In this document: piece after piece, positions 26,330 to 36,050 of the stretch
How positions within the stretch are numbered: the stretch's first letter is position 1
Layout of the letters: each line of letters begins with the position of its first letter
NCBI RefSeq assembly: GCF_002073975.1
Contig: NZ_CP020384.1
Location: 2,604,001 to 2,668,000, forward strand
Direction: 5' to 3'
DNA: 64,000 nucleotides
From: Rhodovulum sp. MB263
Lineage (GTDB): Bacteria > Pseudomonadota > Alphaproteobacteria > Rhodobacterales > Rhodobacteraceae
Position numbers and translations under genes: made by a program
The notes under the pieces: generated by a model
Told to the model about the DNA's origin: nothing
Databases searched by the model: none
What the model saw: the letters and a program-made list of their open reading frames with translations, nothing else

Positions 26330-28624
26330 CTATGTCAACGAGGAAGCCGCCGCCGCTGGACGGCATCCGAAGGCCCTGGCCAGATAGGGCCCGGTCACCG
26401 ACAGGCTGTCCGAGATCAGCCCGGCGGGGGCGCCCTGATAGATGATGCGACCTCCGCGCCGCCCCGCACCGGGGCCCATCTCGATGACATGGTCCGCAGC
26501 CGCGATCATGTCGAGATTATGCTCGACGACGATCAGCGTCATTCCCCGCTCGGTGAGGGTCCTGAACAGCTTTATCAGACGCTCGACATCGGCCATGTGA
26601 AGACCCGAGGTCGGCTCGTCGATGACGTAGATACGGCCAGCGCGCCCAAGTTCGGCGGCCAGTTTCAGCCTCTGCCGCTCGCCGCCCGACAAGGTCGACA
26701 GGCGCTGCCCGATCTGCATATAGGCCAGCCCCACCTGCTCCAGCCGCGCGAGCGCCTCCGTGATCGCCCGGTGACTGCGAAACAGGGCCCGGGCTTGCGG
26801 GGCGCGCAGCCCCATGACCCGGTCGATGGAATGTCCCGCGACCCGAATGGACCGGGCTTCAACGCCATAGCCCGAGCCGACGCAGGCCTCGCATGGCGCC
26901 TCGACCGCATCGAGAAAGGCCAGATCGGTCCTGACCGTCCCGCGCCCCTTGCAGACGGGACAGCCACCGGCCGCGTTGGTGCTGAACAGCCCGACGGGCT
27001 TTCCGCTCGACCGGGCGAATTCCCGACGGATATCGTCCATGATGCCGAGATAGCTGGCAGGCGTGGAGCGGGACGAGCCGCGAAGCTCGGCCTGGTCGAT
27101 GACGACGACATCGGCACGGCATCCCGGCAATATGCGACTGGCAAGCGTGGATTTCCCGGACCCCGCAACCCCCGCGATCACCGTCATCACGCCCAGGGGA
27201 ATATCGACGGAAAGATCCTGCAGGTTGAACATCGACCGGTTGCGCAGGCCGATCCAGCCGGTTGGCCTGCGGGGCGTCGGATTGAGGTCATGAGACTTGC
27301 GCAAGCCGCAGCCGGTCGGGGTCTCCGCCTGCCGCAGGCCGGCCACCGTCCCCTGATAGACGATGGTTCCGCCGGATGTCCCGGCGCCGGGGCCCATATC
27401 GACCACGTGATCGGCGATGGCGATCAGATCGGGGTCATGCTCGACCAGCAGGACGCTGTTGCCCTTTTCCCGAAGGCGAAGCAGCAACTGGCCGAGATGA
27501 TGCACGTCCCGGGCGTGAAGCCCGACGCTCGGCTCGTCAAGGATATAGGCGATATCCGAAAGGCTGCTGCCGAGATGGCGGATCATCCTGATCCGCTGCG
27601 ACTCTCCGCCCGAGAGCCCGGACGTGCCGCGATCCAGACTGAGATAGTCGAGACCGATCTCGATCATGCTCTCGAGCTTCTCGGTCAGCGCGGACAAAAC
27701 CGGACGCATTTCCGGCACATCGATCCCGCGAATGAACTCCAGCAGATCGCTGGCCTCCATCGCCGCGCAATCCGCGATATTGCGCCCCGCGATCCGGCAG
27801 GACAGCACGTCCGGATTGAGACGGCCGCCGCCGCAGGCCTCGCAGGGCCCGCTGAGGGTGATGCGGCTCAGGGCGTCGCGCTCGGCCTCTGACAGATCCG
27901 CCTCGTCGCGGTCGAGGAACGAACGCCGGAGGCGCGGCAGAACGCCCTCGTAAACCGTGCTTTTCGGCCAGCCCGGCTTCGGATCGGTGACCGGCGTGCC
28001 CTCCTCGACGGTCAGGCGCCTCCATTCCGCCTCGCCATAGGCGGAAAGCGGCTTCGAGGTATCGAAGAAGCCGGACAGGGCATAGCGTTTCCAGCGCCAC
28101 GCCCCCGGTTCGAACCCCGGGAACAGGATCGCGCCCTCGTCCAGCGTGCGATCGCGGTCGAACAAGGCGGCCTGATCGATCCTGCGCACCGTTCCCAGCC
28201 CCTGACATCGCGGGCACATCCCGTCGGGGTTATTGAAGGAAAACAGGCTGGATTCCCCCACATGCGGCGTGCCGATGCGGGAAAAGAGCAGCCGCAGCAG
28301 GGCATATATCTCGGTTGCGGTCCCGACCGTGGATCGACGGTTCCCGCCCAGACGATGCTGATCGACAATGATCGAGGCGGGCAGGTTCTCTAGCCGATCC
28401 GCATCCGGCTGGACATGATGCGGAAGCCGGTTGCGCACGAAGCTCGGATAGGTCTCGGCCAGCTGGCGCTGGGATTCAGCGGCGATGGTGTCGAACAGAA
28501 GCGAGGATTTCCCCGAACCGGAAACGCCGGTGAAGACCACGATCCGGCCCTTGGGGATGTCGACCGAGACATTCCGGAGATTGTTCGTGCGTGCGCGCAG
28601 GATGCGCATCGGCCTGTCAGTCAT
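26330..28624 (-). CDS. UvrA-like ABC ATPase (short, DrrC/UvrA2 type)
   Basis: 764 residues, against roughly 940 for true UvrA. Two ABC modules are visible: Walker A VFTGVSGSGKSSLLFD (about residue 32) with signature LSGGESQRIRM and ILDEPSVGLH, then IAGVAGSGKSTLASRI with LSGGERQRLKLAAEL and VIDEPTSGLH. Four Cys pairs (CPRC, CEAC, CPVC, CEAC) keep the zinc sites. The shortness suggests loss of the UvrB-binding region, as in DrrC-like proteins linked to resistance to DNA-binding drugs. It overlaps the MarR gene by 8 bases, supporting an inducible resistance role. DNA repair cannot be excluded. Confidence 0.85.
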   Translation of the reverse strand: MTDRPMRILRARTNNLRNVSVDIPKGRIVVFTGVSGSGKSSLLFDTIAAESQRQLAETYPSFVRNRLPHHVQPDADRLENLPASIIVDQHRLGGNRRSTVGTATEIYALLRLLFSRIGTPHVGESSLFSFNNPDGMCPRCQGLGTVRRIDQAALFDRDRTLDEGAILFPGFEPGAWRWKRYALSGFFDTSKPLSAYGEAEWRRLTVEEGTPVTDPKPGWPKSTVYEGVLPRLRRSFLDRDEADLSEAERDALSRITLSGPCEACGGGRLNPDVLSCRIAGRNIADCAAMEASDLLEFIRGIDVPEMRPVLSALTEKLESMIEIGLDYLSLDRGTSGLSGGESQRIRMIRHLGSSLSDIAYILDEPSVGLHARDVHHLGQLLLRLREKGNSVLLVEHDPDLIAIADHVVDMGPGAGTSGGTIVYQGTVAGLRQAETPTGCGLRKSHDLNPTPRRPTGWIGLRNRSMFNLQDLSVDIPLGVMTVIAGVAGSGKSTLASRILPGCRADVVVIDQAELRGSSRSTPASYLGIMDDIRREFARSSGKPVGLFSTNAAGGCPVCKGRGTVRTDLAFLDAVEAPCEACVGSGYGVEARSIRVAGHSIDRVMGLRAPQARALFRSHRAITEALARLEQVGLAYMQIGQRLSTLSGGERQRLKLAAELGRAGRIYVIDEPTSGLHMADVERLIKLFRTLTERGMTLIVVEHNLDMIAAADHVIEMGPGAGRRGGRIIYQGAPAGLISDSLSVTGPYLARAFGCRPAAAASSLT

Positions 28625-29060
28625 CCGCGCAGACCTCTGCCTGCAACCCGCTGACCGCCTTGCGGCAGAGCTCGGCGAAGATCGCCTGTTCCCCCTGCGT
28701 CATCACCGAGGCCACCCGCTGCGCGGCGTCATGCCGCTGCAGGGCCGCGCGGTCCATGAAGGCCCTGCCCTCTGCGCTGAGCATGGTCGCCTGGACACGC
28801 CGGTCCTCATCATCCGGGACCTGATCCACGAGCCCCAGATCCTTGAGCACCCGCAATGCCTTCGAAAGCTGCGGACGCGCGACACCAAGCCGGTCGCTGA
28901 GGACCGACGGGCGCAGGGCCCCCTCGATGCGCAGGACATCCAGAACGTCATACTGGGCCCAGGTCACCGTCTCGGGTGTGAACCGATTGCGTCGGGCAAC
29001 CAGCTCGCACTGCAACAAGGACAGCGCGCTTTCGAGAGGATCGATATTATTGGTTTCCAT
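28617..29060 (-). CDS. MarR-family transcriptional regulator
   Basis: 147-residue winged-helix regulator. The core motif is ALRPSVLSDRLGVARPQLSKALRVLKDLGLVDQVPDDEDRRVQATMLSAEGR, with the DxDxR wing of the MarR family. ATG 29060 lies inside a perfect 14-base palindrome, so the protein may repress its own translation unit. The stop overlaps the UvrA-like gene start by 8 bases, making a two-gene operon, probably induced by a ligand of the regulator. Confidence 0.87.
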   Translation of the reverse strand: METNNIDPLESALSLLQCELVARRNRFTPETVTWAQYDVLDVLRIEGALRPSVLSDRLGVARPQLSKALRVLKDLGLVDQVPDDEDRRVQATMLSAEGRAFMDRAALQRHDAAQRVASVMTQGEQAIFAELCRKAVSGLQAEVCADD

Positions 29061-29067
29061 ATGGAAA
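29054..29067. promoter_or_regulatory. Palindrome over the marR start codon (candidate operator)
   Basis: TTTCCATATGGAAA is a perfect 14-base inverted repeat, extended to 18 bases with one mismatch (GGTTTCCATATGGAAATC). The start codon of the MarR gene is its centre. Size and symmetry fit a MarR dimer site; autoregulation is inference. Confidence 0.55.
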
Positions 29068-29287
29068 TCATATTCCTGCAAAAAGCGCCCGTCAACGCCA
29101 TTGCACGGCCCGGATGATGCCCTTTTCGACATCACCCTTGCAGCGAACGCCCCGGGCCTGCGCTGCGCGCCCGGGCTTTTGGAAGAAGGATGCGAAGCCC
29201 CTGCCCGAGAGGCGGACAACGCAGGCGCGCCCGGACCGGACGGGCCGAGGCCCGACCGCCTGTCGCCGGGGCCGGCAGCAGGGACGC

Positions 29288-30481
29288 CTAGGCCCGATCC
29301 GCGGCGAGTTCCTCAACGAGGATCGCCGCGATCTCGCGGCAATCGGCGGACGAAAAGGTCAGCGGCAGCCGCAGATCGATCAGCCCGGCCAGCACCCGGT
29401 CGGTCCGGGGCAAAGGCTCGGGCGCGGCATAGCCCCAATGGACATAGCGCGAGGTGAAGCCCTGCGGCTGCTCGGCGCCGAACCATTTCAGTTCGATCCC
29501 GCGCGCGGCGGCGCGGGTCAGGAAGGCCGCGATGCGCCCGGGCGGCCAGCCGGGCAGCCGGAACTGGAAGGACGAGCCGACGAAACGCTCGCAGGCGGGC
29601 CGCGCGATCAGCGCGATCCCCGGCGTGGCGCGAAGCCCCGCCTCGAGCGCGCGGTAAAGCGCCTCCCAGCGCGCGACACGGTCCGGCAGCCCGGCCAGTT
29701 GCGGCCGCAGGATCGCGGCACGCAGCGCATCCATCCGCCCCGAGACATTCGGCACTTCGGCCAGGAGCCCCTCGAAATGCTCGGGCGCCGGGGCTGCGCG
29801 GTGGCGCGGATACATCATGTAGGACCCCGAGAGCAGCACCGCCCGGGCCATCAATCCGGGATCGTCCGAGATCAGCAAGCCCCCCTCGCCCGAATTGAGA
29901 TGCTTGTAGGTCTGGGTCGAATAGCAGGCCATCGCGCCATGCCGCCCCGACGGCACCCCGTTCCAGGCGGCCCCCATCGTATGGGCGCAATCCTCGATCA
30001 CCGCGACCCCCGCGCCGTCGCAGATCGCCATCAGCCGGTCCATGTCGCAGATATGGCCGCGCATATGCGACAGCAGCAGCACCCGCGCCCCGGTCTCGGC
30101 GATCCGGGCCTCGAGATGGCCCAGATCGATCACCAGATCGGGCGTGACCTCGACCAGCACCGGCCGCGCGCCGAGGCTGGCAATCGCGCCCGGCACCGGC
30201 GCCAGCGTAAAGGCATTGGTCAGGACCGGCTCGCCGGGGCCGACCTGCAGGGCGCGAAGCGCGGTGGCCAGAGCATAGCCGCCCGAGGCCACAGCCAGCG
30301 CGAAGCGCGCCCCGGTGAAGGCCGCGAACTCCTCTTCGAGCAGCGCCACCTCGCCCGCCTCGTCCCCGGCAAGATTGTAGCGATGCAGCCGCCCGTGCCG
30401 GAGCACCGCGACCGCCGCCTCGATCGCCGCCTCGGAGAGCGGCTCCTGCTGGGTGAAGCTGCGGGAAAAGCGCGGCGCCAT
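29288..30481 (-). CDS. DegT/DnrJ/EryC1/StrS-family PLP aminotransferase
   Basis: 397-residue aspartate-aminotransferase-fold enzyme. Family features are ASGGYALATALRAL (cofactor loop), VIEDCAHTMGAAW (Asp and neighbouring Ala-His), and the Schiff-base lysine in STQTYKHLNSGEGGLL. Members transfer amino groups to sugar nucleotides or build unusual amino acids. No other sugar-modifying gene is nearby, so the substrate is open. Its ATG lies 3 bases after the phosphoglycolate phosphatase stop, so the two are likely cotranscribed. Confidence 0.85.
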   Translation of the reverse strand: MAPRFSRSFTQQEPLSEAAIEAAVAVLRHGRLHRYNLAGDEAGEVALLEEEFAAFTGARFALAVASGGYALATALRALQVGPGEPVLTNAFTLAPVPGAIASLGARPVLVEVTPDLVIDLGHLEARIAETGARVLLLSHMRGHICDMDRLMAICDGAGVAVIEDCAHTMGAAWNGVPSGRHGAMACYSTQTYKHLNSGEGGLLISDDPGLMARAVLLSGSYMMYPRHRAAPAPEHFEGLLAEVPNVSGRMDALRAAILRPQLAGLPDRVARWEALYRALEAGLRATPGIALIARPACERFVGSSFQFRLPGWPPGRIAAFLTRAAARGIELKWFGAEQPQGFTSRYVHWGYAAPEPLPRTDRVLAGLIDLRLPLTFSSADCREIAAILVEELAADRA

Positions 30482-30484
30482 GGC

Positions 30485-31156
30485 TCAGGCCGCGGGCAGA
30501 AGCTTCGCGACGAGGCCGTCGAGCTCGGCATAATCGGCCATCAGGGCATCGGGTTCCAGCCCGGGCATCTCGTCCGCCGCCGGACCGAAGCTGACCAGCA
30601 CGCAGGGCACGCCCGCGGCGCGCGCGGTTGCGCGGTCGGTGAAGGTATCGCCGACCAGAAGCGAGCAGCCGACCTGCCCGCCCGCCTGCTCGACCGCCAG
30701 CGCATAAGGCGCCGGGTCGGGCTTGCGCACCGGCAGCGTATCGGCACCTACCAGCGAGGCAAACAGCCCGCGCACGCCAAGCCGGGTCATCAGCTCTTCA
30801 GCCAGCGCCGTGGGCTTGTTGGTGCAGATCCCGACCCCGATGCCCGCCTCGCGCAGTCGCTCGACCGCCTCGACGGCACCGGGATAAAGCCGGGTATGGC
30901 GGTCGAGCCCGGCCGCGTAATGATCGAAGAACAACGGATACTGTTCGGCCACCGGCGCGTCTTCGCCGATCAGCCCCAGCCGTTCGAAGCCGAGCTGAAG
31001 CATCGCCCGGCCGCCCAGGAAGGCGGTCGTCGCATCGGCCTCGGCATCGAGCAAAGCGCCCTGCCCCAGCGCCTCGAAGCAGGCATTGGCCGCGTCGATC
31101 AGATCGCGGCTGGTATCGGCCAGCGTTCCGTCCAGATCGAAGATCACCGTCCTCAT
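30485..31156 (-). CDS. gph: Phosphoglycolate phosphatase (HAD family)
   Basis: 223-residue HAD hydrolase. The nucleophile motif FDLDGTLADTSRDLIDAAN is at the N-terminus, motif II in GICTNKPTALAEEL, and motifs III/IV in VRKPDPAPY and LLVGDTFTDRATARAAGVPC. It removes phosphate from 2-phosphoglycolate formed by Rubisco oxygenation or DNA repair. ATG 31156 is the only start that places the motif I at residue 5. It is divergent from glmU. Confidence 0.88.
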   Translation of the reverse strand: MRTVIFDLDGTLADTSRDLIDAANACFEALGQGALLDAEADATTAFLGGRAMLQLGFERLGLIGEDAPVAEQYPLFFDHYAAGLDRHTRLYPGAVEAVERLREAGIGVGICTNKPTALAEELMTRLGVRGLFASLVGADTLPVRKPDPAPYALAVEQAGGQVGCSLLVGDTFTDRATARAAGVPCVLVSFGPAADEMPGLEPDALMADYAELDGLVAKLLPAA

Positions 31157-31282
31157 GCGTGCCTCTCTTTCCCGTCCGTGCCTCTGTAACAGAGCGAAAT
31201 GCCAAGTGAACCGGCCGCCGGTTGCGAACCGCAGGAACCGCGATAAAAGGGGGACGAGAAAAAGGAAAGAGCAGATACCCCC

Positions 31283-32623
31283 ATGCCCACCGCCCTGATC
31301 CTCCTGGCCGCCGGCCAGGGCAGCCGGATGATGTCCGACCGTGCCAAGGTGCTGCACGAGGTCGCCGGAGCGCCGCTTCTGGCCCATGCGATGGCGGCCG
31401 GCCGCGCGCTCGACCCGGCCCTGACCGTCGTCGTGACCGGACATCAGGCCGAGGCGGTGCGCGTCGCGGCACTCGACATCGACCCCGAGGTCGCCGTCGT
31501 CGAGCAGACCGAGCAGCTTGGCACCGGCCATGCCGTGGCCCAGGCCCGCCCCGCGCTGGACGGGTTTTCGGGCGACGCGATCGTGCTTTACGGCGACACC
31601 CCCTTCATCCGGCCAGAGACGCTCGAGGCGATGATGGCGGCGCGCGCCGATCATGCGGTGGTGGTGCTGGGCTTTCATGCCGCCGACCCCAAGCGCTACG
31701 GGCGGCTGGTGATGGCCGGCGAGACGCTCGACCGGATCGTCGAATACAAGGACGCGACCGAGGCCGAACGCGCCCTGACCCTGTGCAATTCGGGCGTGAT
31801 CGCGGCCGATTGCGCGACCCTGTTCGAGCTGATCGGCGCGCTGTCGAACGACAATGCGGCGGGCGAATACTACCTGACCGACGTGGTCGGGCTGGCCCGC
31901 GCGCGCGGGCTGTCGGCCGGTGTCGTGATCTGCGACGAGGCCGAGACGCTGGGCGTCAATTCGCGCGCCGACCTGGCCGCGGCCGAGGCGGCCTTCCAGG
32001 CCCGCGCCCGCGCCGAGGCGCTGGAGAACGGCGTGACGCTGACAGCGCCCGAAACCGTCTTCTTCGCCTTCGACACCGTGATCGGCCGCGACGCGGTGAT
32101 CGAGCCCGATGTCATCTTCGGCCCCGATGTCACCGTCGAATCCGGTGCCCGGATCCGGGCCTTCTCGCATCTCGAAGGCTGTCATGTCAGCCGCGGCGCC
32201 GTGGTCGGGCCCTTCGCCCGCCTGCGCCCCGGCGCGGAACTTGCCGAGGATGTGAGGGTCGGCAATTTCGTCGAGATCAAGAATGCGCAGGTGGCCGAGG
32301 GCGCCAAGGTCAACCACCTGACCTATATCGGCGACGCCACCATCGGCGAGCAGGCCAATATCGGCGCGGGCACCGTCACCTGCAATTACGACGGCGTCTT
32401 CAAGCACCGCACCGAGATCGGCGCCCATGCCTTCATCGGCTCGGACACGATGCTGGTGGCGCCGGTGCGGATCGGCGCCCATGCCATGACCGCCTCGGGC
32501 TCTGTCATCACCTCGGACGTGCCCGAGAACGCGCTGGCACTCGGCCGCGCGCGCCAGCAAGTCAAGCCGGGGCTCGCGCGGCGGCTGATGGACCGCCTTC
32601 GGGCCGAAAAAGCAAAACGATAG
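31283..32623 (+). CDS. glmU: Bifunctional N-acetylglucosamine-1-P uridyltransferase / acetyltransferase
   Basis: Makes UDP-GlcNAc for cell wall and lipopolysaccharide. The 446-residue protein has an N-terminal pyrophosphorylase domain (LILLAAGQGSRMMSDRAKVLHEVAG, LYGDTPFI, EQLGTGHAVAQA) and a C-terminal left-handed beta helix of hexapeptide repeats (VGPFARLRPGAELAEDVRVGNFVEIKNA, YIGDATIGEQANIGAGTVTCNYDG). It is directly followed by glmS after 42 bases, joining consecutive steps of amino-sugar synthesis. Confidence 0.97.
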   Translation: MPTALILLAAGQGSRMMSDRAKVLHEVAGAPLLAHAMAAGRALDPALTVVVTGHQAEAVRVAALDIDPEVAVVEQTEQLGTGHAVAQARPALDGFSGDAIVLYGDTPFIRPETLEAMMAARADHAVVVLGFHAADPKRYGRLVMAGETLDRIVEYKDATEAERALTLCNSGVIAADCATLFELIGALSNDNAAGEYYLTDVVGLARARGLSAGVVICDEAETLGVNSRADLAAAEAAFQARARAEALENGVTLTAPETVFFAFDTVIGRDAVIEPDVIFGPDVTVESGARIRAFSHLEGCHVSRGAVVGPFARLRPGAELAEDVRVGNFVEIKNAQVAEGAKVNHLTYIGDATIGEQANIGAGTVTCNYDGVFKHRTEIGAHAFIGSDTMLVAPVRIGAHAMTASGSVITSDVPENALALGRARQQVKPGLARRLMDRLRAEKAKR

Positions 32624-32665
32624 GGACAGAAGGCGGGATATCCCGCCTCATACGGAGCAAATCGC

Positions 32666-34489
32666 ATGTGCGGAATCGTCGGCGTTCTGGGAGATCACGA
32701 GGCCGCGCCGCTGCTGGTGGCGGCACTGGGGCGGCTCGAATACCGGGGCTATGACAGCGCCGGGATCGCCACCGTCAATGCCGGGCGGCTCGACCGCCGC
32801 CGGGCGGTGGGGAAGCTTGTCAACCTCTCGGACCTTCTGGTCCACGAGCCCCTGCCCGGCAAGGCCGGGATCGGCCATACCCGCTGGGCCACCCATGGCG
32901 CGCCCACCCTCGCCAATGCCCATCCCCAGCGCGCGGGCCGGGTCGCGGTGGTCCATAACGGCATCATCGAGAATTTCCGCGCGCTCCGTGACGAGCTCGG
33001 CGCCCGCGGCATCGGCTTCGAAAGCGATACCGATACCGAGACGGTGGCGCATCTGGCCCAGACCTATCTCGACGAGGGGCTCACGCCGCGCGAGGCCGCG
33101 GCCCGCGCCATCGACCGGCTGGAAGGCGCCTTCGCGCTCTTGTTCCTGTTCGAGGGCGAGGACGATCTGATGATCGCCGCCCGCAAGGGCTCGCCGCTGG
33201 CGGTGGGTCATGGCGAAGGTGAGATGTTCGTGGGCTCGGATGCCATCGCGCTGGCCCCGCTGACCAACCGGATCACCTATCTCGAAGAGGGCGACCGCGC
33301 CGTCGTCACCCGCGCGGGCGTCGAGATCTTCGACGCCACGGGCGATCTGGTCCCGCGCGAGATCCGCACCATCGAGATCGACGCCACCCGGGTCGAGAAG
33401 GGCGGCTACAAGCATTTCATGGCCAAGGAGATCGCCGAGCAGCCCGCGGTGCTGGGCGATGCGCTGCGCCATTATCTGGGCGAGGAGGGCACCGAGATCG
33501 CCCTGCCCGGCGGCGGCATCGACTTCTCGGGGATCACCCGGATCACCATGGTCGCCTGCGGCACCGCCTATCTGGCCTGCCTCACCGCCAAGTACTGGGT
33601 CGAGCGGCTGGCCGGGCTGCCGGTCGATGTAGATGTGGCCTCGGAATTCCGCTACCGCGAGCCGCCCATTCCCGAGGGCACGCTGGCGATCTTCGTCAGC
33701 CAGTCGGGCGAAACCGCCGACACGCTGGCCGCGCTGCGCTACTGCAAGAACCGGGCCGACCGGATCGTTTCGGTGGTGAATGTCGCCGAAAGCTCGATCG
33801 CGCGCGAAAGCGACCTGGCGCTGCCGATCCTTGCGGGCGCCGAAATCGGCGTCGCCTCGACCAAGGCCTTCACCTGCCAGCTGGCCGTGCTGGCGCTGCT
33901 GGCGCTCGAGGCCGCGCGGCAGCGCGGGCGGCTCGCCCCGGCGGATCTGGCCCTGCATCTCGCCGCGCTGAGGGCGATGCCGGGGAGGTTCAACGCGGCA
34001 CTTGCGCTGCACGAGCCGATCCGGCGTCTGGCCGCGCGCCTGGCCGAAGCCACCGACGTGCTGTTCCTCGGCCGTGGCGCGATGTACCCGCTGGCGCTGG
34101 AAGGCGCGCTGAAGCTGAAGGAAATCAGCTATATCCATGCCGAGGGCTATGCCAGTGGCGAACTCAAGCACGGCCCGATCGCGCTTGTCGAGAAGACCGT
34201 GCCGGTGATCGTGATGGCGCCCTATGACCGGCTGTTCGACAAGACCGTCTCGAACATGCAGGAGGTGATGGCGCGTGGCGGCCCGGTTCTGCTGATCACC
34301 GATGCCCGCGGCGCGGCCGAAGCCGGGAGCGGCGTCTGGGAAACGCTGGTCCTGCCCGAGGCGCCCGATCTCTTCGCGCCGATGCTCTATGCGCTGCCGG
34401 TGCAGCTTCTGGCCTATCACACCGCCGTCGCCAAGGGCACCGATGTCGACCAGCCGCGCAATCTCGCGAAATCGGTGACCGTCGAATAG
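32666..34489 (+). CDS. glmS: Glutamine--fructose-6-phosphate aminotransferase
   Basis: First enzyme of hexosamine synthesis. The 607-residue protein begins MCGIVGVLG, with the N-terminal nucleophile Cys exposed after Met removal. The glutaminase domain shows RLEYRGYDSAGIA and HTRWATHGAP. Two SIS domains follow (VACGTAYLACLTAKYW, SQSGETADTLAALR, LGRGAMYPLALEGALKLKEISYIHAEGYASGELKHGPIAL split over the second). The C-terminus DQPRNLAKSVTVE is the universal GlmS ending. No glmS ribozyme is seen in the 42-base gap. Confidence 0.97.
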   Translation: MCGIVGVLGDHEAAPLLVAALGRLEYRGYDSAGIATVNAGRLDRRRAVGKLVNLSDLLVHEPLPGKAGIGHTRWATHGAPTLANAHPQRAGRVAVVHNGIIENFRALRDELGARGIGFESDTDTETVAHLAQTYLDEGLTPREAAARAIDRLEGAFALLFLFEGEDDLMIAARKGSPLAVGHGEGEMFVGSDAIALAPLTNRITYLEEGDRAVVTRAGVEIFDATGDLVPREIRTIEIDATRVEKGGYKHFMAKEIAEQPAVLGDALRHYLGEEGTEIALPGGGIDFSGITRITMVACGTAYLACLTAKYWVERLAGLPVDVDVASEFRYREPPIPEGTLAIFVSQSGETADTLAALRYCKNRADRIVSVVNVAESSIARESDLALPILAGAEIGVASTKAFTCQLAVLALLALEAARQRGRLAPADLALHLAALRAMPGRFNAALALHEPIRRLAARLAEATDVLFLGRGAMYPLALEGALKLKEISYIHAEGYASGELKHGPIALVEKTVPVIVMAPYDRLFDKTVSNMQEVMARGGPVLLITDARGAAEAGSGVWETLVLPEAPDLFAPMLYALPVQLLAYHTAVAKGTDVDQPRNLAKSVTVE

Positions 34490-34927
34490 CCGCCGCTGCC
34501 CCTGCCCCGGCCCCGGCACCCGGCCTTCGGGATTGGCTGGCAAGGCCCGCGCCCTTGTCGGCCATTCCCTGTCCGGATGCGCCTTGCGAGACGACCCGGA
34601 CGGCCCCGGAAAGCCCTCTGTCAGGGCCTCGGGCGAGCGTCCCGGTGAAGCGACGGCCGCGCCCGTTCCGGGGCGCGCGGACAGGCATCCGGTGCGGAAC
34701 GCGGACCATCGCCGGCGGCGCGGGGCGCGGGAGATCCCACCCGCAGCCCGGCATCGCGGCGGGGCGGGCCCACCCCGGCGCGGCGCTCTCGAAGGCGGCG
34801 CCGTCGCGAGCCCGATTGCCCCCAGGGAGGCTGATCCGGCAGGGAAGCGCCCATGCCCATTCCGCCGACAGGCCAACCTCATCGCGGCATGGGCACGAGG
34901 CGCCGGGCAAGGCGGCGCGGTTCCGGC
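34490..34927. other. Gene-free stretch between glmS and the export operon
   Basis: 438 bases between two convergent gene ends (glmS and the ABC permease). No frame looks coding and no clear hairpin with a U-run was found, although terminators for both units would be expected here. Confidence 0.45.
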
Positions 34928-36046
34928 TCAGCCCGACAGCACCTTGCGGAACCGCACCAGCACCACGCTCAGCGCCAGCGCCGCCATCGCCGCCATCCAC
35001 AAGAGCTCGCCCGCCACCTGCGCGACCCCCGCATCGCGATAGAGGACCGATTGCGCGAAGGCGACGAAATGCGGCGCGGGGCTGACCGCCCGGACCACCG
35101 CCTGCATCCAGACCGGCATGGATTCAAGCGGCGTCACCCCGCCCGACAGCAGCAGCATCACCACGATGACCGGGATCACCAGCAGCCCGAACTGGCCCAT
35201 GTTGCGGGTGAAGGTGGCCAGCAACAGCCCGATGCTGCCGACGGCGACCACATAGACCGCCGCCCCCAGCGCATAGAGCCCGAGCGAATTGGTCAGCGGC
35301 ACGCCAAGCCCCCAGTGGATCACCGTCACCAGGCTCGCGACCGAGGCCAGCAGGATGACGAGCCCCGAGGCCAGGATCTTCGACAGCACGATCTCGTGCG
35401 GGCGGACCGGCATCACCAGCACATGTTCGATGGTGCCCTGCTCGCGCTCGCGGATCATCGCCGCCCCCGACAGGATCAGGGTCAGGATGGTGACGTTGTT
35501 CATCAGCTGCATCACCGAGGTGAACCAGGTCGCGGTCAGGTTCGGATTGAAGCGGTTGCGGAACACCACATCGACCGGGGCCGTCCCGTCCCCGCCCGGA
35601 TCGGCATAGTCCTGCAGCTCGGCCGCCAGCAACTGCTGCAGGAAGGCCGCGCCGTTGCCGGCCTGGGCCATGGCGGTGGCATCGACCAGCAGCATCAGCT
35701 TCGGGGCATGGCCCGACAGCAGGTCGCGCTCGAAATCGGGCGGGATCGAGAGCACCAGGACATAGCGCCCCTTCAGCTGGGCCCGGGCCGCCGCCTCGGG
35801 CGACAGCACCGGCGCCTCGCTGAACAGCGGCGGCCGGATCGCGTCGGTCAGCCGGTGCGACAGCGGGCTGCGGTCCTCGTCGACCACCGCGACCGCCAGA
35901 TCGCGGATCTCGGTCGAGGCCGCATTGGCGACCATCCAGGTCGCGACGGTGAAGACATAGAGGATCAGCACCACCATCACCCGGTCGCGGCGGATCGCGC
36001 TCAGCTCCTTCAGCGTCAGGCGCAGCGTGTTGAGCAGGCTTCGCAT
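34928..36046 (-). CDS. yhhJ: ABC-2 type permease (YhhJ-like)
   Basis: 372-residue permease with an N-terminal helix (VMVVLILYVFTVATWMV), a large extracytoplasmic domain, and five C-terminal helices. Typical ABC-2 signatures are MIREREQGTIEHVLVMPVRPHEIVLSKIL and FTRNMGQFGLLVIPVIVVMLLLSGGVTPLESMP (split over two helices). It is the last gene of a three-gene unit with the same content as E. coli yhiI-rbbA-yhhJ. The system probably exports a small molecule or drug together with the HlyD protein. Confidence 0.87.
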   Translation of the reverse strand: MRSLLNTLRLTLKELSAIRRDRVMVVLILYVFTVATWMVANAASTEIRDLAVAVVDEDRSPLSHRLTDAIRPPLFSEAPVLSPEAAARAQLKGRYVLVLSIPPDFERDLLSGHAPKLMLLVDATAMAQAGNGAAFLQQLLAAELQDYADPGGDGTAPVDVVFRNRFNPNLTATWFTSVMQLMNNVTILTLILSGAAMIREREQGTIEHVLVMPVRPHEIVLSKILASGLVILLASVASLVTVIHWGLGVPLTNSLGLYALGAAVYVVAVGSIGLLLATFTRNMGQFGLLVIPVIVVMLLLSGGVTPLESMPVWMQAVVRAVSPAPHFVAFAQSVLYRDAGVAQVAGELLWMAAMAALALSVVLVRFRKVLSG

Positions 36047-36050
36047 CGGC

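Noticed and set aside
25681-26445. 254-codon plus-strand frame before the UvrA-like gene
   Set aside because: Pro/Arg/Ser-rich without motifs and it enters the antisense strand of a real gene.
32624-32665. glmS ribozyme upstream of glmS
   Set aside because: Only 42 bases lie between glmU and glmS, too short, and no ribozyme core is seen.
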